A program made the translations under genes and the position numbers. Below the pieces are notes generated by a model that worked only from the letters and a program-made list of their open reading frames with translations, searched no databases and was not told the origin of the DNA. Shown in pieces: positions 32,990 to 41,244 of a DNA stretch of 45,594 nt. The stretch is taken from assembly GCA_027343785.1 (NCBI GenBank), contig DAHWKF010000134.1, forward strand, positions 1-45,594. The letters run 5' to 3'. The stretch comes from Leptospirillum sp. GTDB taxonomy: Bacteria > Nitrospirota > Leptospirillia > Leptospirillales > Leptospirillaceae. Positions within the stretch are counted from its first letter, which is position 1; each line of letters starts with the position of its first letter.

Positions 32990-35605
32990 TCACCCTTCAA
33001 GTTTCGCTGCAATCTTCTCTTCCATGAAGCACTCGATGACATCTCCCTGCTTGATATCCTGGTAATTTTCAAGTGATAGGCCGCATTCATAGCCAGAGGC
33101 CACCTCCCTGACATCATCCTTGAATCTTTTAAGCTGATTGATTTTGCCAGTATGGATAACCACGTCATCGCGTAAAAGCCGCACAGACGTTCCGGACTTT
33201 TGAACCAACCCTTCCACAACATAACAACCGGCGACTGTCCCCACTTTTGTAATGGAATAGACTTCGCGAACCTCAACCCGGCCGAGAACCTTTTCCCTGA
33301 TCGTCGGCGCCAGAAGTCCTTCCATCGCCTTTCGGACATCCTCGATCGCATCATATATCACTGAATAGAATTTGATGTCGACTTTTTCCTTTTCGGCCAG
33401 CGCAGCGGCCTTGGAATCGGGACGGACATTGAACCCCAGAATGATGGCATTCGACGCCTGGGCGAGAAGAACATCTGTTTCCCGTATGCCTCCCACCCCT
33501 TCATGAATGAACCTGACCCTCACCTGGGATGTTCCAAGCTTTCCGAGCGCATGACGGATCGGCTCAAGGGAGCCCTGCACATCAACTTTAAGGATGAGAT
33601 TGAGCTCCTTCGTTTCTCCTTCCTGGATCTGTGTGTAGAAGTCCTCCAGAGAAACCTTTTTCTGGCGCAGCAACTGAGCCGATCGCTGTTTGAGCATCCG
33701 TCCCTGGGCGACCTGTCTCCCGCTTTTCTCGTCTTCAACCACAACAAATGACTCGCCCGGCTGGGGAACGCCATCCAGTCCAATCACCTCGGCCGGAAAA
33801 GAAGGAAGAACTTCCTGGACGCGATGTCCCCTGTCGTTGATCAGGCTTCGGACCCGACCAAAATTGCCTCCGACTACAAGGAAGTCTCCCACCTTCAAGG
33901 TTCCGTTTTGGACGAGCACCGTCGCAACCGGTCCCCGACCTTTATCCAGCTTGGACTCGATGACAACTCCCTGGGCCCTCCTGGCCGCGTTGGCTTTCAG
34001 ATCCAAAATATCCGCCTGCAGAAGAACCATTTCCAGAAGGTGATCGAGACCCGTCCTCTTTTTGGCAGAAACAGGGCAATAAATGGTCTGCCCGCCCCAT
34101 TCTTCGGGGATGAGCCCCATCCCGGAAAGTTCCTGCATCACCCGCTCCGGGTTGGCTTCCGGTTTGTCAACCTTGTTCAGCGCAACGATGATCGGAACGT
34201 TGGCGGCCTTGGAATGATTTATCGCCTCTATCGTCTGGGGCATGACTCCGTCATCTGCGGCAACCACAAGGATGACCACATCGGTCACCTTGGCGCCACG
34301 GGCCCTCATCGCCGTGAAAGCTTCGTGCCCGGGCGTATCCAGAAACGTGATATCACGATCTTTTTCGGTAATGGTGTACGCGCCTATGTGCTGGGTGATT
34401 CCCCCGGCTTCGGCTTCGGCAATTTTGGTTTTCCGGATCGCATCAAGCAATGTCGTCTTTCCATGATCCGTGTGCCCCATGATGGTAACAACAGGGGGCC
34501 TGGTAGCCATCTGACCAGAAACGTCCAAATCCGTCCCCAACAAAACATCTTCGGAATCTTCGGACTGGACTTCAACAGATATTCCCAAAGATTCTGCAAG
34601 CAGGACAGCGGCATCCGGATCGATAGGCTGGTTGATGGTTACCATCGAACCCATGCTCATCAGCTTCATGATCACTTCCTGAGCCTTGAGTCCCAGGCGG
34701 TCGGCATATTCCTTGACGCTGATCCCCTCTTCTATCTTGATACTTTTCTTTCGTGTCTTGGTTCCTTCGGGAAGAACGGGAGCCGAGCGAGAAAAAGACC
34801 GGTCTTTTTTGCGCTGAAAAGAGGAATTCCTTTTAGAAGACGCCTGCCGATATCCCATATTGGCCTGCGGTCTGGAAATTTCTCGGGGAGGCATGCCGGG
34901 AAGGACAGCAGCCCCCTGAGATGGCCGGGGAGCGGGGGAAGGCATCTTCGCAGGCTGAACATCCGTCGGAACCTCTGGTTCAATACCTTCCTCACCCTCC
35001 AGCAACTCCTCCGAACCCAACAGAAGGAGCCTGTCAGGTTTTCTTGTCCTTTCCTTCACCTGTTTCGCGACTTTGCCTTTCTTGTCGGTCAGGGATTTTC
35101 CGTCTTTTTCGCGCCCTTTCTTCTCATCCTTATGCCCTGTTTCCTGGACAGAAGAGACCGGCTTGATTAGGGCTTCTTCCGAATGTGGTTGCCCTGTAGA
35201 GGATGGGGTCACGGATTTTTCGACAGTCACGGAGGACGGCTCTTGCGGAAGGATGGACTCTGGCGGCAATCCTTTGGACGGACTTTCCGTATGCTTCTGG
35301 GCCACACGGGAACCCTCGTGCTCGGGGGCATCTTTTCCCGCTGCAAGAGAGGATTCAGCATCCACGGATGATTCCTGGTCTGGACGTGAAGGCGAAGGAA
35401 TGGCCTTTTTCTTGATCAAAATGGACTTTTTCTTTTCCTGTGGAGGCTCATCTCCTTTCTTGAACCGCACCTTTACCTGGGCAACTGTTTTTTCATCCAG
35501 CACACTCATGTGGTTAGGTGCGTGTATTCCCCATCCCCGGAGTTTCGTCAGAAGCGCTTTGCTTTCAATTTTTAGTTCCCTGGCCAGTTCATAGACTTTG
35601 ATCAA
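32990..35605 (-). CDS. infB: Translation initiation factor IF-2
   Basis: The 871-aa protein is IF-2, the GTPase that brings initiator tRNA to the 30S subunit. An IF2_N module sits at residues 1-50, then a long, charged, low-complexity linker (about 55-290), a second IF2_N module at about 298-350, and the G domain near 375-540 with GHTDHGKTTLLDAIRKT (G1), DTPGHEAF (G3) and NKVDKPEA (G4), followed by the C-terminal domains. The G1 loop has Thr where most IF-2 proteins have Val (GHVDHGKT). The gene follows nusA by 33 bases. Confidence 0.97.
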   Translation of the reverse strand: MIKVYELARELKIESKALLTKLRGWGIHAPNHMSVLDEKTVAQVKVRFKKGDEPPQEKKKSILIKKKAIPSPSRPDQESSVDAESSLAAGKDAPEHEGSRVAQKHTESPSKGLPPESILPQEPSSVTVEKSVTPSSTGQPHSEEALIKPVSSVQETGHKDEKKGREKDGKSLTDKKGKVAKQVKERTRKPDRLLLLGSEELLEGEEGIEPEVPTDVQPAKMPSPAPRPSQGAAVLPGMPPREISRPQANMGYRQASSKRNSSFQRKKDRSFSRSAPVLPEGTKTRKKSIKIEEGISVKEYADRLGLKAQEVIMKLMSMGSMVTINQPIDPDAAVLLAESLGISVEVQSEDSEDVLLGTDLDVSGQMATRPPVVTIMGHTDHGKTTLLDAIRKTKIAEAEAGGITQHIGAYTITEKDRDITFLDTPGHEAFTAMRARGAKVTDVVILVVAADDGVMPQTIEAINHSKAANVPIIVALNKVDKPEANPERVMQELSGMGLIPEEWGGQTIYCPVSAKKRTGLDHLLEMVLLQADILDLKANAARRAQGVVIESKLDKGRGPVATVLVQNGTLKVGDFLVVGGNFGRVRSLINDRGHRVQEVLPSFPAEVIGLDGVPQPGESFVVVEDEKSGRQVAQGRMLKQRSAQLLRQKKVSLEDFYTQIQEGETKELNLILKVDVQGSLEPIRHALGKLGTSQVRVRFIHEGVGGIRETDVLLAQASNAIILGFNVRPDSKAAALAEKEKVDIKFYSVIYDAIEDVRKAMEGLLAPTIREKVLGRVEVREVYSITKVGTVAGCYVVEGLVQKSGTSVRLLRDDVVIHTGKINQLKRFKDDVREVASGYECGLSLENYQDIKQGDVIECFMEEKIAAKLEG

Positions 35606-35638
35606 GCGAAAAAACTCCCTTTTTTTATTATCCAGTCA

Positions 35639-36997
35639 TCATTGTTCGTCCGCATCGACAGAATCCGGATGTTTGGCATCTTCCATCATGTTTTCGCCCA
35701 GAAAATCTTGTGCGGTCTGAATCAGCTTGGCAGCAGTCTTGGGTCCAAACTTTGGCAATGCGGCTATCGCATCCACAGACGCATGGGCAATGGACGTCAG
35801 GGAATCAAAACCCGCCTCCTTTAATATTTCAGCCATATTCCCGCCAACTCCCGGAAGATCCTCGATGCGGATCTGGCTCGAATCACCATTTTGCGCTTCC
35901 AAGGTCTCGGCCAGTGATGCAACCCTTTCTGCCCGTTCATCCATACCGGACTCGGATTGCATCTGGGTTTCACTGAAAATATCGATTTTCCAGCCCGTCA
36001 GCTTGGCAGCGAGTCTGACATTATGACCTCTTCGACCGATTGCGAGCGAAAGCTGGGAATCCTGAACAATGACTGTGGCTATTTTTTCGGCGCCCATATC
36101 CTTGATGGAAACTCTGACCGCCTTTGCCGGACTTAATGCACGGGCTATAAAAGTTACAGGATCAGGATTCCATTCTATGATATCAACCTTTTCTCCATGG
36201 AGCTCTCGAACGACAGCCTGTACCCTCACCCCCTTGACTCCCACACAGGATCCGACCGGATCCACATTGGGGTCCCGGGAATAAACCGCTATCTTGGCAC
36301 GTTCCCCCGGTTCGCGAACAACATTTCTGATCTCAAGAACACCCTCCGAGATTTCCGGAACCTCTTTCTCGAACAATCGCGCGACGAAGTCCGGATGCGT
36401 CCTCGACAACACAAGTTGAGGGCCCCTGTTCGTAGTCCGCATATCCAGCAAAAGGGCCTTGATCCTGTCGCCTCGACGAAAGCTTTCCCGCGGCATCTGC
36501 TCTCTCAGTGGAAGAATCGACTCCGTCTTTCCCAAATCGACAATATAGTTTTTTCGTTCATGGCCAATAATGACTCCGTTGACAATGTCTCCCTGGCGAC
36601 CTCCAAACTCTTTTGTGACGACATCCCATTCGGCCTCCCGAACCTTCTGGAACATGACCTGCTTTGCGGCCTGTGCCGCAATCCGGCCAAAGTCGTCTAT
36701 TTCAAGGTATGAACCGATCTCGTCACCGATTTCCGCTTCAGGGTCCGATTCCAGCGCTTCCGCAAGAGAGACTTCCTCTGAAGAATTCTCGACCTGCTCG
36801 ACGATTCTTCGGACCTGGAGAACCTGGACCTCCCCCGTCCTTGGATTGATCTCCACCTGAAAATTATCTCCCCCGCCATACCTTTTTCGGGCAGCAGCAA
36901 GCAAGGCAGATTCAAGCGCCACGATCAGGGTTTCCTGCGGAATCCCTTTTTCCCGATGCAATTGGTCGATCACACTTAAGAGTTCTTGATTCACCAT
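35639..36997 (-). CDS. nusA: Transcription termination/antitermination factor NusA
   Basis: I start at the ATG at 36997 (MVNQELLSVIDQLHREKGI), which is the conserved NusA beginning; the ORF remains open to 37123 without matching sequence. The 452-aa protein has the N-terminal RNA-polymerase-binding domain, an S1 domain (VNGVIIGHERKNYIVDLGKTE), two KH domains (GSCVGVKGVRVQAVVREL and SLAIGRRGHNVRLAAKLTGW) and a C-terminal helix-hairpin-helix repeat (LPGVGGNMAEILKEAGFDSLTS then LPKFGPKTAAKLIQ). It follows rimP by 34 bases. Confidence 0.96.
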   Translation of the reverse strand: MVNQELLSVIDQLHREKGIPQETLIVALESALLAAARKRYGGGDNFQVEINPRTGEVQVLQVRRIVEQVENSSEEVSLAEALESDPEAEIGDEIGSYLEIDDFGRIAAQAAKQVMFQKVREAEWDVVTKEFGGRQGDIVNGVIIGHERKNYIVDLGKTESILPLREQMPRESFRRGDRIKALLLDMRTTNRGPQLVLSRTHPDFVARLFEKEVPEISEGVLEIRNVVREPGERAKIAVYSRDPNVDPVGSCVGVKGVRVQAVVRELHGEKVDIIEWNPDPVTFIARALSPAKAVRVSIKDMGAEKIATVIVQDSQLSLAIGRRGHNVRLAAKLTGWKIDIFSETQMQSESGMDERAERVASLAETLEAQNGDSSQIRIEDLPGVGGNMAEILKEAGFDSLTSIAHASVDAIAALPKFGPKTAAKLIQTAQDFLGENMMEDAKHPDSVDADEQ

Positions 36998-37031
36998 CAC
37001 CCTTTCAGAATCCCCCGGAGGGATCCCCTCC

Positions 37032-37559
37032 TCAATTAGTCGGATCCGGAGCTTGTTCCGAATCTCTGGTATTGCCGGGAACGGAGTCCAACCAGAACTC
37101 CGCCCTGGCTTCAGCAATAACATTCAGCGGGATAGGATGCCGAAAGGATTTCTTCCCCTCAGCGGACACAAGCATGAGGTTCCCGTCTGAAATATTATCA
37201 ATAGTCCCCCGGAAAACTCTCTGACCCTCGAGGGACTCTTTCGTTTTGACTTTGATATGTTTCCCAATATGAATCGATAGATCTTCCGGTACGCGAAGTA
37301 CCCGATCGAGGCCGGGAGAGCTGACTTCAAGCCGATAGGTGCCAGGGAAAGGGTCCAGGACATCCAGGAGATCACTGATGCGGCGACTGACTGTTTCCAG
37401 TTGGTCAAGGCCAACACCTTCAGGGTGATCCACGAAAACCTTGACCACCCCCCCGCTTTTTCCCGGGAGAACGAGACCATGCAGTCTTAGCCCCAAAGGG
37501 CTCAAAATAATTTCCAGTTCATTTTCCAGGCGCGTTTTTAATTCCAATGGATAAATCAT
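37032..37559 (-). CDS. rimP: Ribosome maturation factor RimP
   Basis: The 175-aa protein matches RimP, needed for 30S maturation. The diagnostic VSSPGLDRVLRVPEDLSIHIGKHIKVKTKE segment spans the two domains, and DHPEGVGLDQLETVSRRISDLLD is typical of the N-terminal domain. It is the first gene of the nusA-infB operon. There is no clear Shine-Dalgarno; the nearest, GGGAG, is 14 bases before the ATG. Confidence 0.94.
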   Translation of the reverse strand: MIYPLELKTRLENELEIILSPLGLRLHGLVLPGKSGGVVKVFVDHPEGVGLDQLETVSRRISDLLDVLDPFPGTYRLEVSSPGLDRVLRVPEDLSIHIGKHIKVKTKESLEGQRVFRGTIDNISDGNLMLVSAEGKKSFRHPIPLNVIAEARAEFWLDSVPGNTRDSEQAPDPTN

Positions 37560-37636
37560 ATTCTTTTAACATGCTCCCATAGACAAAATCAATAAAATCC
37601 GGGATTGATACTGTTTTGATAGGGGGAGCTGACGGC

Positions 37637-37867
37637 TCAGTGCGTTTCCACCGGTTGTCCGAAGGGCGGGCGGTTTGCATAAGGGACAAAGCCATCCTTG
37701 GCTTTCTGCTTCATGGTGGAAGCGGAAACGCCGGAAGGTTCGTTTCCCTTTGAGTTTTTCACATTCCCTGAAGTGGAGGCGTTCTCCTTCGTACAAGACA
37801 GGAGAAAGACCATCAATGCCATCAGCACGAAAGCCCTGGATGACTCCCGGATGAAAAATCCATTCAT
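37637..37867 (-). CDS. Small putative lipoprotein
   Basis: The 76-aa protein has a basic N terminus, a hydrophobic stretch and a lipobox (MVFLLSC, Cys 25), then a Ser/Asn/Lys-rich flexible tail. It is likely a small anchored lipoprotein of unknown role. It follows the DUF4337 gene by 31 bases and precedes rimP. Confidence 0.65.
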   Translation of the reverse strand: MNGFFIRESSRAFVLMALMVFLLSCTKENASTSGNVKNSKGNEPSGVSASTMKQKAKDGFVPYANRPPFGQPVETH

Positions 37868-37898
37868 ATCTTCTCCCGAACGCTTTAAAGACGTCAGA

Positions 37899-38501
37899 TC
37901 AGCGAAGAAACAGAAAATAACCGTTAGAAAACGCCAGTAACCCGATCGAGCCCAAGCCGATACTCACATACCACAACATTGAGCGGCGAAGCATCACTGC
38001 CATTGAGGATAACACAATGCTGACCTGAAAGCAGACCACGCTAATAGCAAAAGAATGGTGGTGTCTGAGGGCTTTTTCAGAAGCATCATTGAGATCGTCT
38101 CTTTTTTTCTCAAAGTCCAATGCACCTTTTCGAATGTCTTTGACCTGCGCCTTGTATTTTCTCACCAGTCCGTTCAACTTGGTCAGATCGGACGCTGGAG
38201 CCTTCATGATTTTCTCAAGACGCAACTGATTTTCAGACATATGCAGCTTGATCTTTTTTGCCTGATAAAAAGACCATTGGTCGGATGATTTGGCCTGAAA
38301 AAAAATTGCCGAATTCTTGAGAAGGATAGCCTCTGAGGTTTTTTGCTCTGATTCCAGGTTGGACAGGGCAGCCAGTACGGCCAGTATCGATGTTGTCAGA
38401 GCGACCCGGATATTCCATTCGTCACGCTTATGTTCCCGCTCCTCAAGGGATTCGGTGACAGACTCAATCAGATCATGCGCTTCCAGAGATTCCTGTCCCA
38501 T
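37899..38501 (-). CDS. DUF4337-family membrane protein
   Basis: The 200-aa protein matches the DUF4337 pattern. A short polar N terminus is followed by a transmembrane segment (about residues 32-48) and a long, charged, coiled-coil-prone region, including FFQAKSSDQWSFYQAKKIK and a Lys/Asp-rich helix (about 105-140). Two transmembrane segments follow near the C terminus (about 150-198). The function of the family is not known to me. It lies nine bases after the CheV stop and so is probably cotranscribed with it. Confidence 0.8.
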   Translation of the reverse strand: MGQESLEAHDLIESVTESLEEREHKRDEWNIRVALTTSILAVLAALSNLESEQKTSEAILLKNSAIFFQAKSSDQWSFYQAKKIKLHMSENQLRLEKIMKAPASDLTKLNGLVRKYKAQVKDIRKGALDFEKKRDDLNDASEKALRHHHSFAISVVCFQVSIVLSSMAVMLRRSMLWYVSIGLGSIGLLAFSNGYFLFLR

Positions 38502-38510
38502 ATCGGAGCT

Positions 38511-39536
38511 CTATGCCTTTCCAGCAGAACCCTGGGCGTGAACCGGAAGCGTGGAGCTTTCCGCACCCTGAGTGTGATAATTCTTTTCCAGAGTTTTTTC
38601 AACAATACTCACAAAGCTTTCCGGGTCAAACTTGACGAGGTAGTCATCTGCACCGGCGTCTTTTCCTTTCCTCACATTTTCCTTCCCAGACATGGAAGAG
38701 TGCATGAGAACAGGCAGTGCACGCAAAGTGGGGTCGGACTTGACCTCTTTTGTGAGCGTGTAACCGTCCATAACAGGCATTTCAACGTCCGTGATCAATA
38801 GGGCAACCCGCTTAAGGATATCCTTGTCAGGGGCCAAATCCCGTTGAGCAAGCAACTTTTCAAGAGCTTCCTGTCCATTTTTGGCTCCCAGTACAGAGAA
38901 GCCGCCTTTCTGTAATGCCTTGCATACCATATTAAGGGCAACCGGACTGTCATCGGCCGCCAGAATATATCTGGACTCTTTGTTTTTTTTCTCCTCCATC
39001 CTTTCAAGACTTTCTTCCTGACGTCCAAAGATGCCCATTTCCTCTACGATGGATTCAAAATCGAGAATCAGCAGGACCTCTTCTTCCGAAAGCTTGACCG
39101 TACCAGTCACCTTGCTCCCGCTGTGACGACCGGTCGTAGCCATTGTGATGGGGACGATATCTTTCCATGAAATTCGCCTGATCTGTGACGCCTTGTGCAC
39201 AATGAACCCCAGGCGAACCGAACTGAATTCGGTCACAATAATCTGCTTGTTCTTTGTTTCGATGCATTCGGGCTCCCTGATCTTCATCCATTTTGCCAGA
39301 CTGATCACAGGAATAACCTGGCCACGAAGATTAATGATCCCGGACTGGAATGGGTTCGAGTCGGGAACCGGTGTCAGGTTGGTCGGCATCCGGATAATTT
39401 CAATGACCTTTGAAACGTTGACCCCATAAATCCCTTCACGAATGACCCCGTTGTCCTCTTCCTGAAACATACGGAAATCCACAAGTTCCATCTGATTGGT
39501 ACCGACCTGAAGAATCAGGCTGTCCAATTGGCTCAT
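38511..39536 (-). CDS. cheV: Chemotaxis protein CheV
   Basis: The 341-aa protein fuses a CheW-like adaptor domain (about residues 15-165, with GVNVSKVIEIIRMP and GIINLRGQVIPVISL) to a receiver domain (188-320). The receiver has paired Asp195/196, the phospho-acceptor Asp250 in LLITDVEMPVMDG, and Lys302. CheV couples receptors to CheA and acts as a phosphate sink. A short linker (ESLERMEEKKNKESRY) joins the domains. GGAGG lies nine bases before the ATG. No other chemotaxis gene is in the window. Confidence 0.9.
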   Translation of the reverse strand: MSQLDSLILQVGTNQMELVDFRMFQEEDNGVIREGIYGVNVSKVIEIIRMPTNLTPVPDSNPFQSGIINLRGQVIPVISLAKWMKIREPECIETKNKQIIVTEFSSVRLGFIVHKASQIRRISWKDIVPITMATTGRHSGSKVTGTVKLSEEEVLLILDFESIVEEMGIFGRQEESLERMEEKKNKESRYILAADDSPVALNMVCKALQKGGFSVLGAKNGQEALEKLLAQRDLAPDKDILKRVALLITDVEMPVMDGYTLTKEVKSDPTLRALPVLMHSSMSGKENVRKGKDAGADDYLVKFDPESFVSIVEKTLEKNYHTQGAESSTLPVHAQGSAGKA

Positions 39537-39733
39537 GATTCAGAACCTCCAAAAACAGTCAAATTGATAAGGTGAAATTTCATGAAAGTTCGAGAGCAAC
39601 CTGAGCGATCGACACCCCTTCGCCCCGAATCGCTTCCGGCCGAAAAAAACCTTTTCCAGAGAGAATATCATGAAATTTGCCGAAAAAATGAAACTGAAAC
39701 CCGAGGAGATGAAGATCTTGGGGGAGGTATCTC

Positions 39734-39809
39734 TGGAGCTCCTGCGCGGAATTGAACCGCGAACCTTCCGCTTACAAGGCGGGTGCTCTGCCAATTGAGC
39801 TACAGGAGC
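39734..39809 (-). tRNA. tRNA-Thr (anticodon UGU)
   Basis: A complete 76-base cloverleaf is read on the minus strand. The acceptor stem is GCTCCTG paired with CAGGAGC, the D arm contains TAGCTCAATTGGCAGAGC, and the anticodon loop is CTTGTAA (anticodon TGT, reading ACA). The T arm is GCGG-TTCAATT-CCGC, with an encoded CCA 3' end. The discriminator base is T. The anticodon stem has a single C-A mismatch at its outer pair. Confidence 0.93.
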
Positions 39810-39829
39810 GCGCATGAATTTTGGGTTGC

Positions 39830-39859
39830 ATTGTAAATGGTCAGCGCAAAAAAAGGCAA
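39830..39859 (-). promoter_or_regulatory. Sigma-70-type promoter for tRNA-Thr
   Basis: On the minus strand TTGCCT (39859-39854) and TACAAT (39835-39830) are separated by 18 bases. The -10 box ends 20 bases before the tRNA 5' end, which is the expected spacing for a short 5' leader. Confidence 0.5.
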
Positions 39860-39945
39860 GACCAAACAACCACTTTACCTTCAGTCCTGATTTCATCAAT
39901 CCCGGTCATCCCCTTACAAACACGTTCGCAATTCCGGAAGATGTC

Positions 39946-39980
39946 CTCACCCTCCCCCGCATCACCGGGGGTTGGGTGAG
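39946..39980. other. Strong hairpin in the tRNA-Thr / DsbA-like divergent gap
   Basis: CTCACCC-T-CCCCCG (39946-39959) pairs with CGGGGG-TT-GGGTGAG (39966-39980) around a six-base loop. There is no T-run on either side, so it is not a normal intrinsic terminator for either strand. The rest of the 300-base gap between the tRNA and the DsbA-like gene holds only the tRNA promoter and the ribosome site at 40095. Confidence 0.6.
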
Positions 39981-40109
39981 AAGGATCAAATAAGCTATAA
40001 TCTCATCGGTTCTAAATGACCTCATGACCAGATGTCTTCTGACGCAGCCGGTTCGGGTCTTCCCCGAAATATTCGACCATGGAACCCTCAGGACAGGGAA
40101 GGTAAGACA

Positions 40110-41108
40110 TTGACTTATCACACATACCGCAAACGGATGGCAGTTTTTTTTCAACTACCGTGGATACTTTCCGGTTTCTCTATCCTTTTCCTGACGACTC
40201 TTTTGCCTGGGGCCCATTCAAGTCTGGCTTTTGGCGATTCCCCGCCTTCCCTGGCACAAAAAGGTCCGGGCAAATCCTCCGCAGGAGGCCAGGCCGCGCT
40301 TCAGGACAAGTTCCGAAAGGTCATCACCTCATCTTTGACCATGCAAAAAGTCCCATACAAAAATTTCAACTGGCTCGATCCCAAGGAAATTTCCGCCAAT
40401 GTCACGGCTTTTCCATTTGCCCTCGATATCGGAAACCGGCGGATCGTATCCGTCGTATATTTGGTCAACGGACGATATCTCGCAACATCCCCGCTTCTGG
40501 ATATCACCAATAACTACAAACCTGTTCCGAACATCCCTCCTCCGACCCCAATCAGCATGAACATGCCCTCTTCGGCATTTCCTCTCGCCAGTTTCCCTTC
40601 CACCGGAAAGTCGGACTCAACTGCCCAGGTGATCGAGTTTGGTGACGACCAGTGCCCGGTCTGCAGAAAGTGGAACAGCAATGAGGAGCAGAAAGTCCTG
40701 AATGATGCGTCCATTCACTTTACCTATATTCCCTTGCCCTTGGTAACGATCCATCAAAACGCCCTCAAATCGGCTCTCTTTGAAATGTGCGCCTTTCGAA
40801 TCAGGCCCTCTTCCTTCTGGACGATCCATGATCTTTTGAACAGAAGGGTTGAACTGGGCAGCGTCGATGACAAGGATCTCGATGGCGTGCTTTCCGGACT
40901 CATGTCCAGCCAGGGCCTTCCGGCGGCAAAAATGAACCAGTGCATGAACAGACAGGATCCCCTTGCGGACATTGAAAACGCTGATAATCTCCTGACCCAA
41001 AAAACAGGAATACCGTCCACACCAACCTTCATCATTGGCGGAAAAGTCAAGACCGGTTATGTGTCCTACGAAGACATCAGGAAACTTTTGAATCAGAAAC
41101 AGAACTAA
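40110..41108 (+). CDS. DsbA-like periplasmic thiol:disulfide oxidoreductase (CPVC)
   Basis: The start is taken as the TTG at 40110, with AGGGAAGG seven bases upstream; the frame opens earlier at 40032. The 332-aa product has an N-terminal signal sequence/anchor (PWILSGFSILFLTTLLPGAH). A region of about 75 residues follows (LQDKFRKVITSS to DITNNYK), then a Pro-rich linker and a DsbA-fold domain. This holds FGDDQCPVC (Cys 182 and 185) and the cis-proline segment GIPSTPTFIIGGK. Two more cysteines lie in the helical insertion (FEMCAF and KMNQCMN). It probably forms or isomerises disulfides in envelope proteins. The N-terminal region may act in dimerisation, as in DsbC/DsbG, but that is a guess. 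Confidence 0.8.
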   Translation: MTYHTYRKRMAVFFQLPWILSGFSILFLTTLLPGAHSSLAFGDSPPSLAQKGPGKSSAGGQAALQDKFRKVITSSLTMQKVPYKNFNWLDPKEISANVTAFPFALDIGNRRIVSVVYLVNGRYLATSPLLDITNNYKPVPNIPPPTPISMNMPSSAFPLASFPSTGKSDSTAQVIEFGDDQCPVCRKWNSNEEQKVLNDASIHFTYIPLPLVTIHQNALKSALFEMCAFRIRPSSFWTIHDLLNRRVELGSVDDKDLDGVLSGLMSSQGLPAAKMNQCMNRQDPLADIENADNLLTQKTGIPSTPTFIIGGKVKTGYVSYEDIRKLLNQKQN

Positions 41109-41244
41109 GGAACATGGGTACGATTTTCCTGACATCCACGATACAATTGGGCGGGGGTGATCCGGACAGGCAACACGCTGATGAGGCTCTTGACATATCC
41201 TTTCTTGCGCATTCCTTTACCATCACCATGTCGATGGAGGGTAT

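Noticed and set aside
33824..35170. A 448-aa open frame opposite infB
   Set aside because: It mirrors the coding bias of infB on the other strand, has no recognisable domain, and the leftward gene is certain.
39540..39899. A 119-aa leftward ORF across the tRNA region
   Set aside because: It spans the tRNA-Thr gene and has no ribosome site or coding-like composition.
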